From Patiria pectinifera (lineage: Eukaryota; Echinodermata; Asteroidea; Valvatida; Asterinidae), in assembly GCA_029964075.1 (NCBI GenBank), contig CM057135.1:16766863-16830862 (forward strand): a DNA stretch of 64,000 nt. Reading direction: 5' to 3'. The notes under the pieces are model-generated. The model made no database searches. It was given only the letters and a program-made list of their open reading frames with translations, and was not told the DNA's origin. Positions 1 to 11,575 of this stretch are shown here, one piece after another. The translations under genes were made by a program, and so were the position numbers. Each line of letters begins with the position of its first letter. The stretch's first letter is position 1.

Positions 1-1
1 T

Positions 2-268
2 GGCAATCTTACAATTCTGCTCAGTGAACTTAATAAAGTATCCAATAGATGCATTGTAATGGGAGATTTTAATGAAGACATTCTTAAACGCTGTTCACAG
101 ATTGAAAAGTTAATGCAAGATTTTGGTTATAGACAATGTGTTAATGACGCAACTACAGAAAAAGGGACGTTGATTGACCATGTATATGTCAGGAATATGG
201 ATACAGTGGATGCTGAGGTAGTTCCAACGTACTACAGTTATCATGAGGCAGTTGCTGTCAGAATATAG
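2..268 (+). CDS. Exo-endonuclease-phosphatase (EEP) domain, C-terminal part, open at window edge
   Basis: The reading frame is already open at base 2 and ends at a TAG at 266-268, so only the C-terminal ~88 residues are seen. The motif MGDFNEDI matches the GDFN metal-binding core of the EEP/AP-endonuclease fold. LIDHVYVR matches the later D-H motif, and YYSYHEAVAVRI replaces the usual terminal SDHxxV while keeping the histidine. In marine invertebrates this variant is typical of EEP domains in mobile-element proteins, notably Helentrons, where it follows the Rep/helicase part; that link is knowledge of the family plus inference. Upstream parts lie outside the window. It could instead belong to a LINE, but the ending with no reverse transcriptase downstream argues against that. 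Confidence 0.6.
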   Translation, partial: GNLTILLSELNKVSNRCIVMGDFNEDILKRCSQIEKLMQDFGYRQCVNDATTEKGTLIDHVYVRNMDTVDAEVVPTYYSYHEAVAVRI

Positions 269-3200
269 TTTGAATAATGCTATTCACATTCTGCAATATT
301 TGACATTGCAACTGTCCATATGAACTCATGTACATGTATTTACAAAGCTTGTAAATTGTAGATGGTGATCATTTGTAGACAATTCATCATTGTGCATAAT
401 AAAATATACATGTATGATCAAGTACCGGTAGCTTTTTTTTTTTGATGAAATCAATCAGGTTGTTTTTATAATACGTTTAGCTGCCTCATTGTTATGGCCT
501 AATTTCATCCTCATTATCAGGTGAAATCCATTGCTTCAAATTGTATACAACCTCAATCTGCTGAAATGTTCTTTTTCTGGCATTTGTTCATGGAGGGTTA
601 ATCACTGGCTAAATCTTGCAAAATGCAAGAGTGACAAGTTACGCAAACTGTAGCATCAAGAATTATATACATGTCTTAAAATTTTAGATGTAATTTGAGG
701 TAATGACAAATTGTAATACATGTACATGAACTTGAATTTGATGTCATTGGCGATACTGATAAAATAGAGAAATGAAGGTACTTGTGTTGAACTTACTACA
801 GTTTCAATGATTAGGGTAATTTGTTTTTATGTCAAGGTTGTCTTGCAAACAGAAATCGTGTGCAATATTCAAGGGAATTCAAAATAACTCATGCAATTAT
901 GATGCATTTGTTCTTGTAGGTAAAGTTCATCTCTGACGATTATACTGAAGAGATGTACATAGCGCAGAAGATGCAGTGAGTTCATTGATGGTAAGTGAAA
1001 AATGTCACAAAAAGAAATGTGAAATAATGGTACCTGATGGATTATAACTTGGTGTAATCTGAAAGATGTTTCTTACATCAGCATACCCAAAATAATACCT
1101 AGTGGAGGAAAGATGAGGAAAGATGGTTTGTCAGACAGGTATATTTTGGAATGCCGCTGGATGACGTTAACATAAATATTTATTGTAGAGAGCCAACAAA
1201 CAAGGTAACTGGAATCTATGTGCATGGAGCAACCGAGGTGACTGAACTTCAGAGATGCTATGGGTCATCAACACCACCATTCTTCAAACCTTTAAAAAAT
1301 CCTAGGACAACAACCATCTTGCCGGATCATTCTCGCCCGGAGGGGACAACATGTCCTGAGCGCAATTGACCTTGCCAGGGTCAGGTCACGACCTGTGATG
1401 CCACCCAGGTCATACCAGAGGGAAGGTCGTCAAAGCAACATAGGAAGTAGGGGCCAAGGTGTAATTCCCTATCTGACCTATTCGGCACGTGGATCCAGCA
1501 GCCTTGGGCACTTCTATTTTTTCCAACCATTTTACGGTTTCTGTCCCCCACAGATGGGAAGACAGCGTTTGCTGACAAAAAAAGTTGAGAGCTGTACATG
1601 TGTACGTTCTTACGTGGGAGTATTTTGACACCCTCTTTAATTAGTGCCAGTTGCAATATTTTAGATTCGGCAATCGATTGCATTCCAGAACAGCTAGTGA
1701 AAACTCAACTGGATATTGAGATGCAAACGACCCAAGTAAAAAGTCTGCCCCACATGGACTTCTGTCTGACATGCCTGAAAAAAGACAGAAGTGCTGCACT
1801 TCTTCACACATGAGCCTTGAAAAGAGCCACCCACTGCGTACATGTATCTCAATTGACAGGATGGAGTTGGCATGCAGATAAACAGTTTTGCTACTTTGTA
1901 GAGGTAATGCGTGACAGAGATGTGGACAGTAACTGATCAAAGGAAACTCTGCTTTTGGCAGTGTCTACAAACTTGTCTTAACCAAGAACATAAAGAAATA
2001 TAGCAATACGTGAGCATGTACTGTCCAAAGCTAGTCTTGCGTCTTGTCTATATGGTGCTGATACATACTGGGTTGCTAGCCTTTGATACCTGCTGCTCCT
2101 TGAGTGTTTCCATTACTGTTGCTTCTACACTAATGTGGACACAAACTGGACTGACTTCATCCGGGGCAGCAGAGGTCTCTAGTATGTTGCATGCTGCTTT
2201 GAGAAAGATGTGTCTCCACGTTTGAGGATCATAACCTACTAAAGATTGTTCAGTACACAAAACTATGTACTTATGATCTTGACAGAAGAGCACTGTGGAA
2301 GAGATATGCAGACATCTTAAAAAATCTCTCATCACTTGCTGCATCAACCACTACTAGTGTGGAAGGCAAGCTACTGATGATTGTGTTCGCTGGAGATGGG
2401 CCTTGTCAACCAGGCCCCCTACTTCAAAGGCAGCCTTGAGCATCGGCACATAATTGGAGAAGCACCAGATGTTAGAGAAACTGTGATGCTTCAGCACTGT
2501 TAGGCATAGCATAGGCTGTATTAGCTATCATACATGTACTACCAAAGTGCCTTTCATGCAGACCTCCAGCTGACTCAGTGCTTGTGTACAGTTTTCACCA
2601 ACAAAGCTAATATGATGGATATGACTTGCAATAGACTGAACTTCTGATTTGTATGTACAGGTTTCTGTGCTTGGCCACGTTACAGTGCCATCATCCAGCC
2701 TTCAAGCATGGTTCAGGTGAGTGTAACTGTTGAATATTTTATTTAGATTGTATCACTGTAATGTAAGGAGCATCATTTTGTCAGTTATAAACAAAACCAT
2801 TGAACTGAATCGAACTAAAATTTCACACAAGAAAGAACAATACATACATGTATGTATGCTTGTGATCATCAACAGCTGGTATAACATTGAATGTGAGATA
2901 TTTGATATATTATGAGACATGTTATGAATCTTTCCAGACGGAGTTTTGGGGGACACACTTTATTTTTGTGTGTGGAACACCCTTGTGATGGATCCTCATG
3001 CATGTCATTCTCTTATTTGATTGTTTATAGAAGCCATGAACCACAAATCAGCATGTTTCCTTCCAGTTTCCAATGATCACTCTGACGGGATCACTTAGCA
3101 TGCCAGTATTCAACATTGTGCAGGTGAGTCAAATTGTCTGATGTTCTGGATTTTGGCATAATTATTATTATTGTTTTTTTGATGTTTAAATTTTTGTTCT

Positions 3201-4257
3201 TAAAACAATAAAATGAACTGAATTGTGTTTGGTTTGAATCATCTTCCCGGTTAGAATTCCTACTCTGGGGATTGTGTGCAGACGCTGATTCCCATGCTGT
3301 AAGGACTTGGGGCTTTCTGATGTTAATTGTGATCAACATAATGTGTCACCTCACCTATACTTTTGCGAAGTGCTTAACTCAACTGGTGATGTGTTACACA
3401 TCATCTTGCACTTTTGTGAAATAAATTTCATGCAACCAGACTAATATGTCAGACAGGAACGTGCATTGTAGTAAATATTTGTGTGCATTCCAAAGATAAG
3501 TATCATCAAAAACAACTGTGCAATTGCATTACGCATCTAGCATGTCTAGGCAAGATTTCTTTGCAATAGCAATTTTCAAGCTAGAAATTTGTGATCATTT
3601 CTCTGATTACTGAAAATTTATATATGTACAACTTCGAAATACTTGCCAATTATGGCATCGGATTTGATGAAGAAGTAATCAATAAATCAATTAATTCTGT
3701 GTAGATCATCTCTGTAAAGATGGCTGTGTTGCTTCAGTTGCCACATCTCTACGTATGTTCTTCCTGTTAGCAAAGGCACACTGTGACAGCATCCACTTTC
3801 TACATGCTAATACATGCACAGTGTTGTTAAGGTGAGTAGATATTTAACTGACAATCTGTTGTGATTGTCACATTAAATGTTGCATGATTGCGGATGTCAA
3901 AGTTGAAAACTGCCTGAATAAAAATAACGGTTATAAAAGCTTTTACACAAAAAAAATGTGTAAATTTATACTTCAGTGTGAAAAAGCTTCCACAAGCATG
4001 ACAAGTAAAAATATCCTGCCAAATAAAAATAGCAATTCTTGGTCTTAAAACACAAAGTACATGTACTCATTAAAGGGAATATACAACATTTTCTTTTTCT
4101 GTAATTTTCAGAAATGGATGGGTTTTGGGGTTAGTATTGACAATCATGACCTTGTAAGCTGGTTCCCTGACCCCACTTTGGAGGACTTGCAATTAGCTCA
4201 TATAGTCAACTAGCTATTCCAGTCCTCTGGAAGAGTTAGTTGGCTGCTTGAGGTTAT
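269..4257. other. Stretch without a recognisable gene
   Basis: AT-rich sequence with scattered TACATGTA-type words. Short open frames at 1,151-1,369 (+), 1,381-1,940 (both strands) and 2,048-2,347 (-) show no motif I recognise and no consistent splice structure. The GC-richer block at about 1,300-2,480 could be an old exon or element remnant, but nothing in it can be named. Confidence 0.4.
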
Positions 4258-4263
4258 TCTATA
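4258..4263. repeat. Target-site duplication, left copy
   Basis: TCTATA directly abuts the left terminus AGTAGTTT. The identical hexamer follows the right terminus at 11,570-11,575. The match is exact and sits precisely at the limits of the inverted repeat. Confidence 0.8.
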
Positions 4264-5803
4264 AGTAGTTTAGGGGGACTATCTGACACAATTTGACCTT
4301 TTCTAAAGAAATATGTAAAGGTCACATAAATATGTAAATATGGAAATATGTATAGATATAAATATGAATTAAGGGTGTGGGAATTTTTTAACACAGTTTG
4401 ACCTAATGAATGGATAAGATGAATAGGGAACTAGGTGTGGGTATAAGAAACCGGGTACAGTTTGACCTATTCTATGGGAAAGATTGCATAAGGTATGGAA
4501 AAATATATATTTTTATGGTACATTTGGATCTTAGCCCGAATATGAGTTTCATACGTTAGTCCCTGTGAACGACCAGCTGTGTTGTCTCTTTAATCCCCCA
4601 ACAATAGACGGGAGAGGGCGCGTGCCAAGTCAGCGCACTAGTATTGTTACGGAGTTAATCCGATCGATACAAAAAGTAATTGGATTTCCGAATGCTCGAC
4701 AGCAGAAAGCAGCGATAGATGGCAAAAATGAATTTTGCGTTGATCAGACTGAAACGAGTACTATTGTCTATTTGAAGAATTATTTTAAAGTCATTTTTAT
4801 TGGGTTTATGGGTATTGTGCACGTTGCGTTTTCCCAAGTTATAAACAAACACTCACCGCAGCATACTTGCAGGGTACAGCCTGTGTCGGCCATGGGGGTA
4901 TATGATAAATCCACGATCCATAATCCATGCGTCTGTACGGAGACCGGTGGTCGATCACCTCGATGATCGCACCGATCATGGAGCAAATAACTCCGTCCGT
5001 GCGCCTATATTCCTCTTGTTAATCGATACAATACCAATGGATCTTCTACACTGCCACCAGAATCATCCAAGTAAAAATATATGTCTGTGCGCGGTGATCG
5101 TAGAAAAGGGAAGGTTTTGGCATCAGCGAGAGCAATTGCTAGTACACATGCACACTACTGTATACATTACGGCCATCCGATCAGATAGCGCTCAAGTTTT
5201 CTTAATCCGTGACGGCTAAATTATCGATTAGGCTCTATAGTCTGCAGAGGCGCGTACAATAAGGAATGGATTCAGTGGTTTAAAGCCATAACAAAACGTG
5301 CGGGCATGTGGTTTTTAAAGGGAACTACAGCCTGGAAAGTGCCCGATTGTGTAACGGAATAACACCACCATCATTGTGCATTTTGTAATATTTCGTACTA
5401 GAACGACCCCAAAACCAAGCTATAGCCTATCCATAGTTAAAAATTCAATCGTGGTAAAAATGGTGCCCCTTTAACGCTGTCTGGACAGGAATACACCGAA
5501 CCCTAGTTGTACCTCCGTGCCGGATTTGTTTACAATATCGAGGATGACTGGGTTTTATCTACGACCATTTTACGGGGGTTATTTAGAGGGCGTGTCCAAG
5601 CACTAATTTTATGACTGAGAGTAGGCTTTTACGATTGATAAGACAACACAAACAAAGACAAATACAACTGCAGAAAGTATATACGTTATGACATTATTGC
5701 TTTATTGACTTTATTATTGCTTTATTAAATCACTCGTGTTTTTATTTGTCTGTCCCAATGTATTTCTTCGCAATTATATCGTCATTGTAATGTTGACTAG
5801 TCT

Positions 5804-6424
5804 TTAATCGTCACTGTCTTCCTCGCTGACGTCTTCTTCATCTTGATGGAACAATCCGTCAAATTTCATCTGGTGTTTAGGCATAATTCTGCCGAGAGCC
5901 TTTTGTACGCTAATGCCCTTATATATTTTTTCTTCGAGATTGTCCACAATATCTTGATGAGTATCGTTATCTTTCAGATGTAGGTAGCTTGACAGAAAAT
6001 CCCTGTACTTGTCAAAAAAGATTTGCTTGACCGCCCAGAGGGTCTTCCTATCGGCCTTTTCCTTGGCCTGATCTTCACCCATACCCTCGTTGATGTACTT
6101 TTCATGTTTTTCGCTCCACATTTCACGAGTCGCTTCTTTGGACTCTGCCAACCAGTCTTGGAAAGTAGCATTGTCTTCTAATTCAGAACTAGACTCATCT
6201 TCATCGTCATCTTCTACCTCCGAGTCCGTTTCCGAGCCCGATTCATCCACGTCAGGATGATCAGATTGAATAACCTCAATTTCAGAATCATCGTTAACCC
6301 CATTCATTTCAGATTCATCTTCAGCATGAGCGTTTTCGGTATGTCGCCAGAGATTATATCGCCGTCCAAAGCTTTTATCACACTGGTTACAAGCATGGGG
6401 TTTGACGGCAGAAAAAGTATTCAT
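5804..6424 (-). CDS. C2H2 zinc-finger protein with acidic linker (left-arm copy)
   Basis: A 206-residue frame. Residues ~8-33 form one classical C2H2 finger (HACNQCDKSFGRRYNLWRH...H), so it may bind DNA. Residues ~36-85 are a strongly acidic, serine-rich linker. Residues ~86-190 are a charged, probably helical domain containing QDWLAESKEATREMW and ALGRIMPKHQMKFDGLF, which I do not recognise; the tail is acidic (EEDVSEEDSDD). The ATG lies about 150 bp downstream (on this strand) of the repeat array, which may hold the promoter. The protein is identical to the one at 9,406-10,026 on the other strand. Its function is unknown; it could be a regulator or an accessory factor of the element's own mobility. 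Identity between the two copies supports it being a real gene. Confidence 0.65.
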   Translation of the reverse strand: MNTFSAVKPHACNQCDKSFGRRYNLWRHTENAHAEDESEMNGVNDDSEIEVIQSDHPDVDESGSETDSEVEDDDEDESSSELEDNATFQDWLAESKEATREMWSEKHEKYINEGMGEDQAKEKADRKTLWAVKQIFFDKYRDFLSSYLHLKDNDTHQDIVDNLEEKIYKGISVQKALGRIMPKHQMKFDGLFHQDEEDVSEEDSDD

Positions 6425-6571
6425 GTTGAAGTTATAAAGGCTGATTCACGAATGACAAGAAACGGATGAATTGGTTTAATATATATTGTGCCGAGACCTG
6501 TCTGTTTGAGCTCATTTCCACATTCCCCCCCCCCCCTGCGCATGCTCTCTGCGTGCCTGTGCGCTCTTAAT

Positions 6572-8016
6572 TCCGTGCTCATCCTACTCTTTTCCCTGCT
6601 CATCCTACTCTTTTCCGTGCTCATCCTACTCTTTTTCGTTTCTCATCCTACTCTCTTTCGTGCTCATCCTACTCTTTTCCCTGCTCATCCTACTCTTTTC
6701 CCTGCTCATCCTACTCTATTCCCTGCTCATCCTACTCTTTTCCGTGCTCATCCTACTCTTTTCCCTGCTCATCCTACTCTTTTCCGTGCTCATCCTACTC
6801 TTTTTCGTGCTCATCCTACTCTCTTTCGTGCTCATCCTACTCTTTTCCCTGCTCATCCTACTCTTTTCCCTGCTCATCCTACTCTATTCCGTGCTCATCC
6901 TACTCTTTTCCCTGCTCATCCTACTCTTTTCCCTGCTCATCCTACTCTTTCCCTTCTCATCCTACTTTTTCCCTGCTCATCCCACCCTTTCCCTGCTCAT
7001 CCTACTCTTTTCCGTGCTCATCCTACTCTTTTCCCTGCTCATCCTACTCTTTTCCTGCTCATCCTACTCTTTTCCGTGCTCATCCTACTCTTTTCGTGCT
7101 CATCCTACTCTTTTCCCTGCTCATCCTACTCTTTTCCCTGCTCATCCTACTCTTTACTGTGCTCATCCTACTCTTTCCCTGCTCATCCTACTCTTTTCCC
7201 TGCTCATCCTACTCTTTTCCCTGCTCATCCTACTCTTTTCCCTGCTCATCCTACTCTTTTCCCTACTCATCCTACTCTTTTCCCTGCTCATCCTACTCTA
7301 TTCCGTGCTCATCCTACTCTTTTCCCTGCTCATCCTACTCTTTTCCGTGCTCATCCTACTCTTTTCCCTGCTCATCCTACTCTATTCCGTGCTCATCCTA
7401 CTCTTTTCCGTGCTCATCCTACTCTTTTCCCTGCTCATCCTACTCTTTTCCCTGCTCATCCTACTCTTTTCCCTGCTCATCCTACTCTTTTCCCTGCTCA
7501 TCCTACTCTTTCCCTGCTCATCCTACTCTTTTCCCTGCTCATCCTACTCTTTTCCCTGCTCATCCTACTCTTTTCCCTGCTCATCCTACTCTTTTCCGTG
7601 CTCATCCTACTCTTTTTCGTGCTCATCCTACTCTTTTTCGTGCTCATCCTACTCTTTTCCCTGCTCATCCTACTCTTTTCCGTGCTCATCCTACTCTCTT
7701 TCGTGCTTATCCTACTCTCTTTCGTGCTCATCCTACTCTTTTCCCTGCTCATCCTACTCTTTTCCCTGCTCATCCTACTCTTTTCCCTGCTCATCCTACT
7801 CTTTTCCCTGCTCATCCTACTCTTTACCGTGCTCATCCTACTCTTTTCCCTGCTCATCCTACTCTTTTCCCTGCTCATCCTACTCTTTTCCCTGCTCATC
7901 CTACTCTTTTCCGTGCTCATCCTACTCTTTTTCGTGCTCATCCTACTCTTTACCGTGCTCATACTACTCTACTCCGTGCTCATCCTACTCCATTCCGTGC
8001 TCAGCCCACTCTACTG
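6572..8016. repeat. 21-bp tandem array, left arm
   Basis: About 68 copies of TGCTCATCCTACTCTTTTCCC, with variants in the CCC/CGT/TTC position. The strand is almost purely pyrimidine-rich between the CATCC words. Because 21 is divisible by three and the unit lacks stops in most frames, long open frames with seven-residue periods appear on the plus strand; these are by-products. The array is the inner part of the left arm. Confidence 0.95.
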
Positions 8017-8035
8017 ATTCCGTGCTCATTTTTGA

Positions 8036-8216
8036 TAATTCACTTATTCTCTGCAACCTTTAATGTACACGCTGAAGTATTTGCAATAATAACACGTTTG
8101 AGATGGGTCATTAAAAAAGAGTAATAGAAAAAGATCACCCATCTCAAATGTGTTATTATTGCAAATACTTCAGCGTGTACATTAAAGGTTGCAGAGAATA
8201 AGTGAATTATCAAAAA
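8036..8216. repeat. Palindrome centre
   Basis: Facing near-complementary arms (AGATGGGT at 8,101 pairing with ACCCATCT at 8,137-8,144) enclose an unpaired A-rich spacer of about 28 bases. If single-stranded, the whole 7.3-kb element would fold from here. Confidence 0.8.
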
Positions 8217-8229
8217 TGAGCACGACATC

Positions 8230-9256
8230 AGTAGAGTGGGCTGAGCACGGAATGGAGTAGGATGATTACGAAATAGAGTAGGATGAGCACGGAGTAGAGT
8301 AGTATGAGCACGGTAAAGAGTAGGATGAGCACGAAAAAGAGTAGGATGAGCAGGGAAAAGAGTAGGATGAGCAGGGAAAAGAGTAGGATGAGCACGGTAA
8401 AGAGTAGGATGAGCAGGGAAAAGAGTAGGATGAGCAGGGAAAAGAGTAGGATGAGCAGGGAAAAGAGTAGGATGAGCACGGTAAAGAGTAGGATGAGCAC
8501 GAAAAAGAGTAGGATGAGCACGGAAAAGAGTAGGATGAGCAGGGAAAGAGTAGGATGAGCAGGGAAAAGAGTAGGATGAGCAGGGAAAAGAGTAGGATGA
8601 GCACGGAAAAGAGTAGGATGAGCAGGGAAAAGAGTAGGATGAGCAGGGAAAAGAGTAGGATGAGCACGAAAGAGAGTAGGATGAGCACGGAAAAGAGTAG
8701 GATGAGCAGGGAAAAGAGTAGGATGAGCAGGGAAAAGAGTAGGATGAGCAGGGAAAAGAGTAGGATGAGCACGGAAAAGAGTAGGATGAGCAGGGAAAGA
8801 GTAGGATGAGCAGGGAAAAGAGTAGGATGAGCAGGGAAAAGAGTAGGATGAGCAGGGAAAAGAGTAGGATGAGCAGGGAAAAGAGTAGGATGAGCACGGA
8901 ATAGAGTAGGATGAGCACGGAATAGAGTAGGATGAGCAGGGAAAAGAGTAGGATGAGCAGGGAAAAGAGTAGGATGAGCACGAAAGAGAGTAGGATGAGC
9001 ACGAAAAAGAGTAGGATGAGCACGGAAAAGAGTAGGATGAGCAGGGAAAAGAGTAGGATGAGCACGGAAAAGAGTAGGATGAGCAGGGAATAGAGTAGGA
9101 TGAGCAGGGAAAAGAGTAGGATGAGCAGGGAAAAGAGTAGGATGAGCACGAAAGAGAGTAGGATGAGAAACGAAAAAGAGTAGGATGAGCACGGAAAAGA
9201 GTAGGATGAGCAGGGAAAAGAGTAGGATGAGCAGGGAAAAGAGTAGGATGAGCACG
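8230..9256. repeat. 21-bp tandem array, right arm (inverted)
   Basis: The same unit in reverse complement (GGGAAAAGAGTAGGATGAGCA), about 49 copies. It faces the left array across a unique centre at ~8,030-8,220. It is shorter than the left array by about 20 units, so the arrays have changed length independently while their outer flanks stayed nearly identical. Confidence 0.95.
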
Positions 9257-9405
9257 GAATTAAGAGCGCACAGGCACGCAGAGAGCATGCGCAGGGGGGG
9301 GGGGGAATGTGGAAATGAGCTCAAACAGACAGGTCTCGGCACAATATATATTAAACCAATTCATCCGTTTCTTGTCATTCGTGAATCAGCCTTTATAACT
9401 TCAAC

Positions 9406-10026
9406 ATGAATACTTTTTCTGCCGTCAAACCCCATGCTTGTAACCAGTGTGATAAAAGCTTTGGACGGCGATATAATCTCTGGCGACATACCGAAAACGC
9501 TCATGCTGAAGATGAATCTGAAATGAATGGGGTTAACGATGATTCTGAAATTGAGGTTATTCAATCTGATCATCCTGACGTGGATGAATCGGGCTCGGAA
9601 ACGGACTCGGAGGTAGAAGATGACGATGAAGATGAGTCTAGTTCTGAATTAGAAGACAATGCTACTTTCCAAGACTGGTTGGCAGAGTCCAAAGAAGCGA
9701 CTCGTGAAATGTGGAGCGAAAAACATGAAAAGTACATCAACGAGGGTATGGGTGAAGATCAGGCCAAGGAAAAGGCCGATAGGAAGACCCTCTGGGCGGT
9801 CAAGCAAATCTTTTTTGACAAGTACAGGGATTTTCTGTCAAGCTACCTACATCTGAAAGATAACGATACTCATCAAGATATTGTGGACAATCTCGAAGAA
9901 AAAATATATAAGGGCATTAGCGTACAAAAGGCTCTCGGCAGAATTATGCCTAAACACCAGATGAAATTTGACGGATTGTTCCATCAAGATGAAGAAGACG
10001 TCAGCGAGGAAGACAGTGACGATTAA
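9406..10026 (+). CDS. C2H2 zinc-finger protein with acidic linker (right-arm copy)
   Basis: Mirror copy of the gene at 5,804-6,424, 206 residues, with one N-terminal C2H2 finger (CNQCDKSFGRRYNLWRH), an acidic Ser/Asp/Glu linker and a helical charged C-terminal domain. The two copies are transcribed away from each other from either side of the central arrays. An AATAAA lies at about 10,084 in the 3' flank and could serve as polyadenylation signal. The function is not recognised. The open frame and exact duplication are the evidence for coding. Confidence 0.65.
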   Translation: MNTFSAVKPHACNQCDKSFGRRYNLWRHTENAHAEDESEMNGVNDDSEIEVIQSDHPDVDESGSETDSEVEDDDEDESSSELEDNATFQDWLAESKEATREMWSEKHEKYINEGMGEDQAKEKADRKTLWAVKQIFFDKYRDFLSSYLHLKDNDTHQDIVDNLEEKIYKGISVQKALGRIMPKHQMKFDGLFHQDEEDVSEEDSDD

Positions 10027-11569
10027 AGACTAGTCAACATTACAATGACGATATAATTGCGAAGAAATACATTGGGACAGACAAATAAAAACACGAGTGA
10101 TTTAATAAAGCAATAATAAAGTCAATAAAGCAATAATGTCATAACGTATATACTTTCTGCAGTTGTATTTGTCTTTGTTTGTGTTGTCTTATCAATCGTA
10201 AAAGCCTACTCTCAGTCATAAAATTAGTGCTTGGACACGCCCTCTAAATAACCCCCGTAAAATGGTCGTAGATAAAACCCAGTCATCCTCGATTTTGTAA
10301 ACAAATCCGGCACGGAGGTACAACTAGGGTTCGGTGTATTCCTGTCCAGACAGCGTTAAAGGGGCACCATTTTTACCACGATTGAATTTTTAACTATGGA
10401 TAGGCTATAGCTTGGTTTTGGGGTCGTTCTAGTACGAAATATTACAAAATGCACAATGATGGTGGTGTTATTCCGTTACACAATCGGGCACTTTCCAGGC
10501 TGTAGTTCCCTTTAAAAACCACATGCCCGCACGTTTTGTTATGGCTTTAAACCACTGAATCCATTCCTTATTGTACGCGCCTCTGCAGACTATAGAGCCT
10601 AATCGATAATTTAGCCGTCACGGATTAAGAAAACTTGAGCGCTATCTGATCGGATGGCCGTAATGTATACAGTAGTGTGCATGTGTACTAGCAATTGCTC
10701 TCGCTGATGCCAAAACCTTCCCTTTTCTACGATCACCGCGCACAGACATATATTTTTACTTGGATGATTCTGGTGGCAGTGTAGAAGATCCATTGGTATT
10801 GTATCGATTAACAAGAGGAATATAGGCGCACGGACGGAGTTATTTGCTCCATGATCGGTGCGATCATCGAGGGGTGATCGACCACCGGTCTCCGTACAGA
10901 CGCATGGATTATGGATCGTGGATTTATCATATACCCCCATGGCCGACACAGGCTGTACCCTGCAAGTATGCTGCGGTGAGTGTTTGTTTATAACTTGGGA
11001 AAACGCAACGTGCACAATACCCATAAACCCAATAAAAATGACTTTAAAATAATTCTTCAAATAGACAATAGTACTCGTTTCAGTCTGATCAACGCAAAAT
11101 TCATTTTTGCCATCTATCGCTGCTTTCTGCTGTCGAGCATTCGGAAATCCAATTACTTTTTGTATCGATCGGATTAACTCCGTAACAATACTAGTGCGCT
11201 GACTTGGCACGCGCCCTCTCCCGTCTATTGTTGGGGGATTAAAGAGACAACACAGCTGGTCGTTCACAGGGACTAACGTATGAAACTCATATTCGGGCTA
11301 AGATCCAAATGTACCATAAAAATATATATTTTTCCATACCTTATGCAATCTTTCCCATAGAATAGGTCAAACTGTACCCGGTTTCTTATACCCACACCTA
11401 GTTCCCTATTCATCTCATCCATTCATTAGGTCAAACTGTGTTAAAAAATTCCCACATCCCTTAATTCATATTTATATCTATACATATTTCCATATTTACA
11501 TATTTATGTGACCTTTACATATTTCTTTAGAAAAGGTCAAATTGTGTCAGATAGTCCCCCTAAACTACT

Positions 11570-11575
11570 TCTATA
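11570..11575. repeat. Target-site duplication, right copy
   Basis: TCTATA follows the right terminus AAACTACT and matches 4,258-4,263 exactly. Confidence 0.8.

Larger units (their letters stand above)
4264..11569. mobile_element. 7.3-kb palindromic element with Polinton-like ends
   Basis: Two arms of about 3.6-3.9 kb face each other around a centre near 8,122. The termini are inverted (AGTAGTTTAGGGGG at 4,264 and its complement ending at 11,569) and are flanked by the same 6 bp, TCTATA (4,258-4,263 and 11,570-11,575). A 6-bp target duplication with 5'-AGT...ACT-3' ends is the convention of Polinton/Maverick elements, but no polymerase, integrase, ATPase, protease or capsid gene is recognisable, so this is at most a non-autonomous derivative. 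Parts per arm, from outside in: about 1.5 kb of non-coding sequence, a C2H2 zinc-finger gene, a C-run, a 21-bp repeat array and a short centre. The arms are almost identical outside the arrays, which suggests a young element or ongoing homogenisation. The left arm is about 410 bp longer, all of it in the array. Confidence 0.75.

Noticed and set aside
6488-8124. Very long open frames (up to 509 residues) over the left 21-bp array, and matching ones on the right
   Set aside because: The unit length is a multiple of three and has almost no stops, so every frame stays open. The peptides are pure seven-residue periods (e.g. LILLFSL) with no domain.
10611-11267. 218-residue frame in the outer right arm of the palindrome
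   Set aside because: No recognisable domain, unremarkable composition, and the counterpart in the left arm is not open along its length. Probably non-coding arm sequence.
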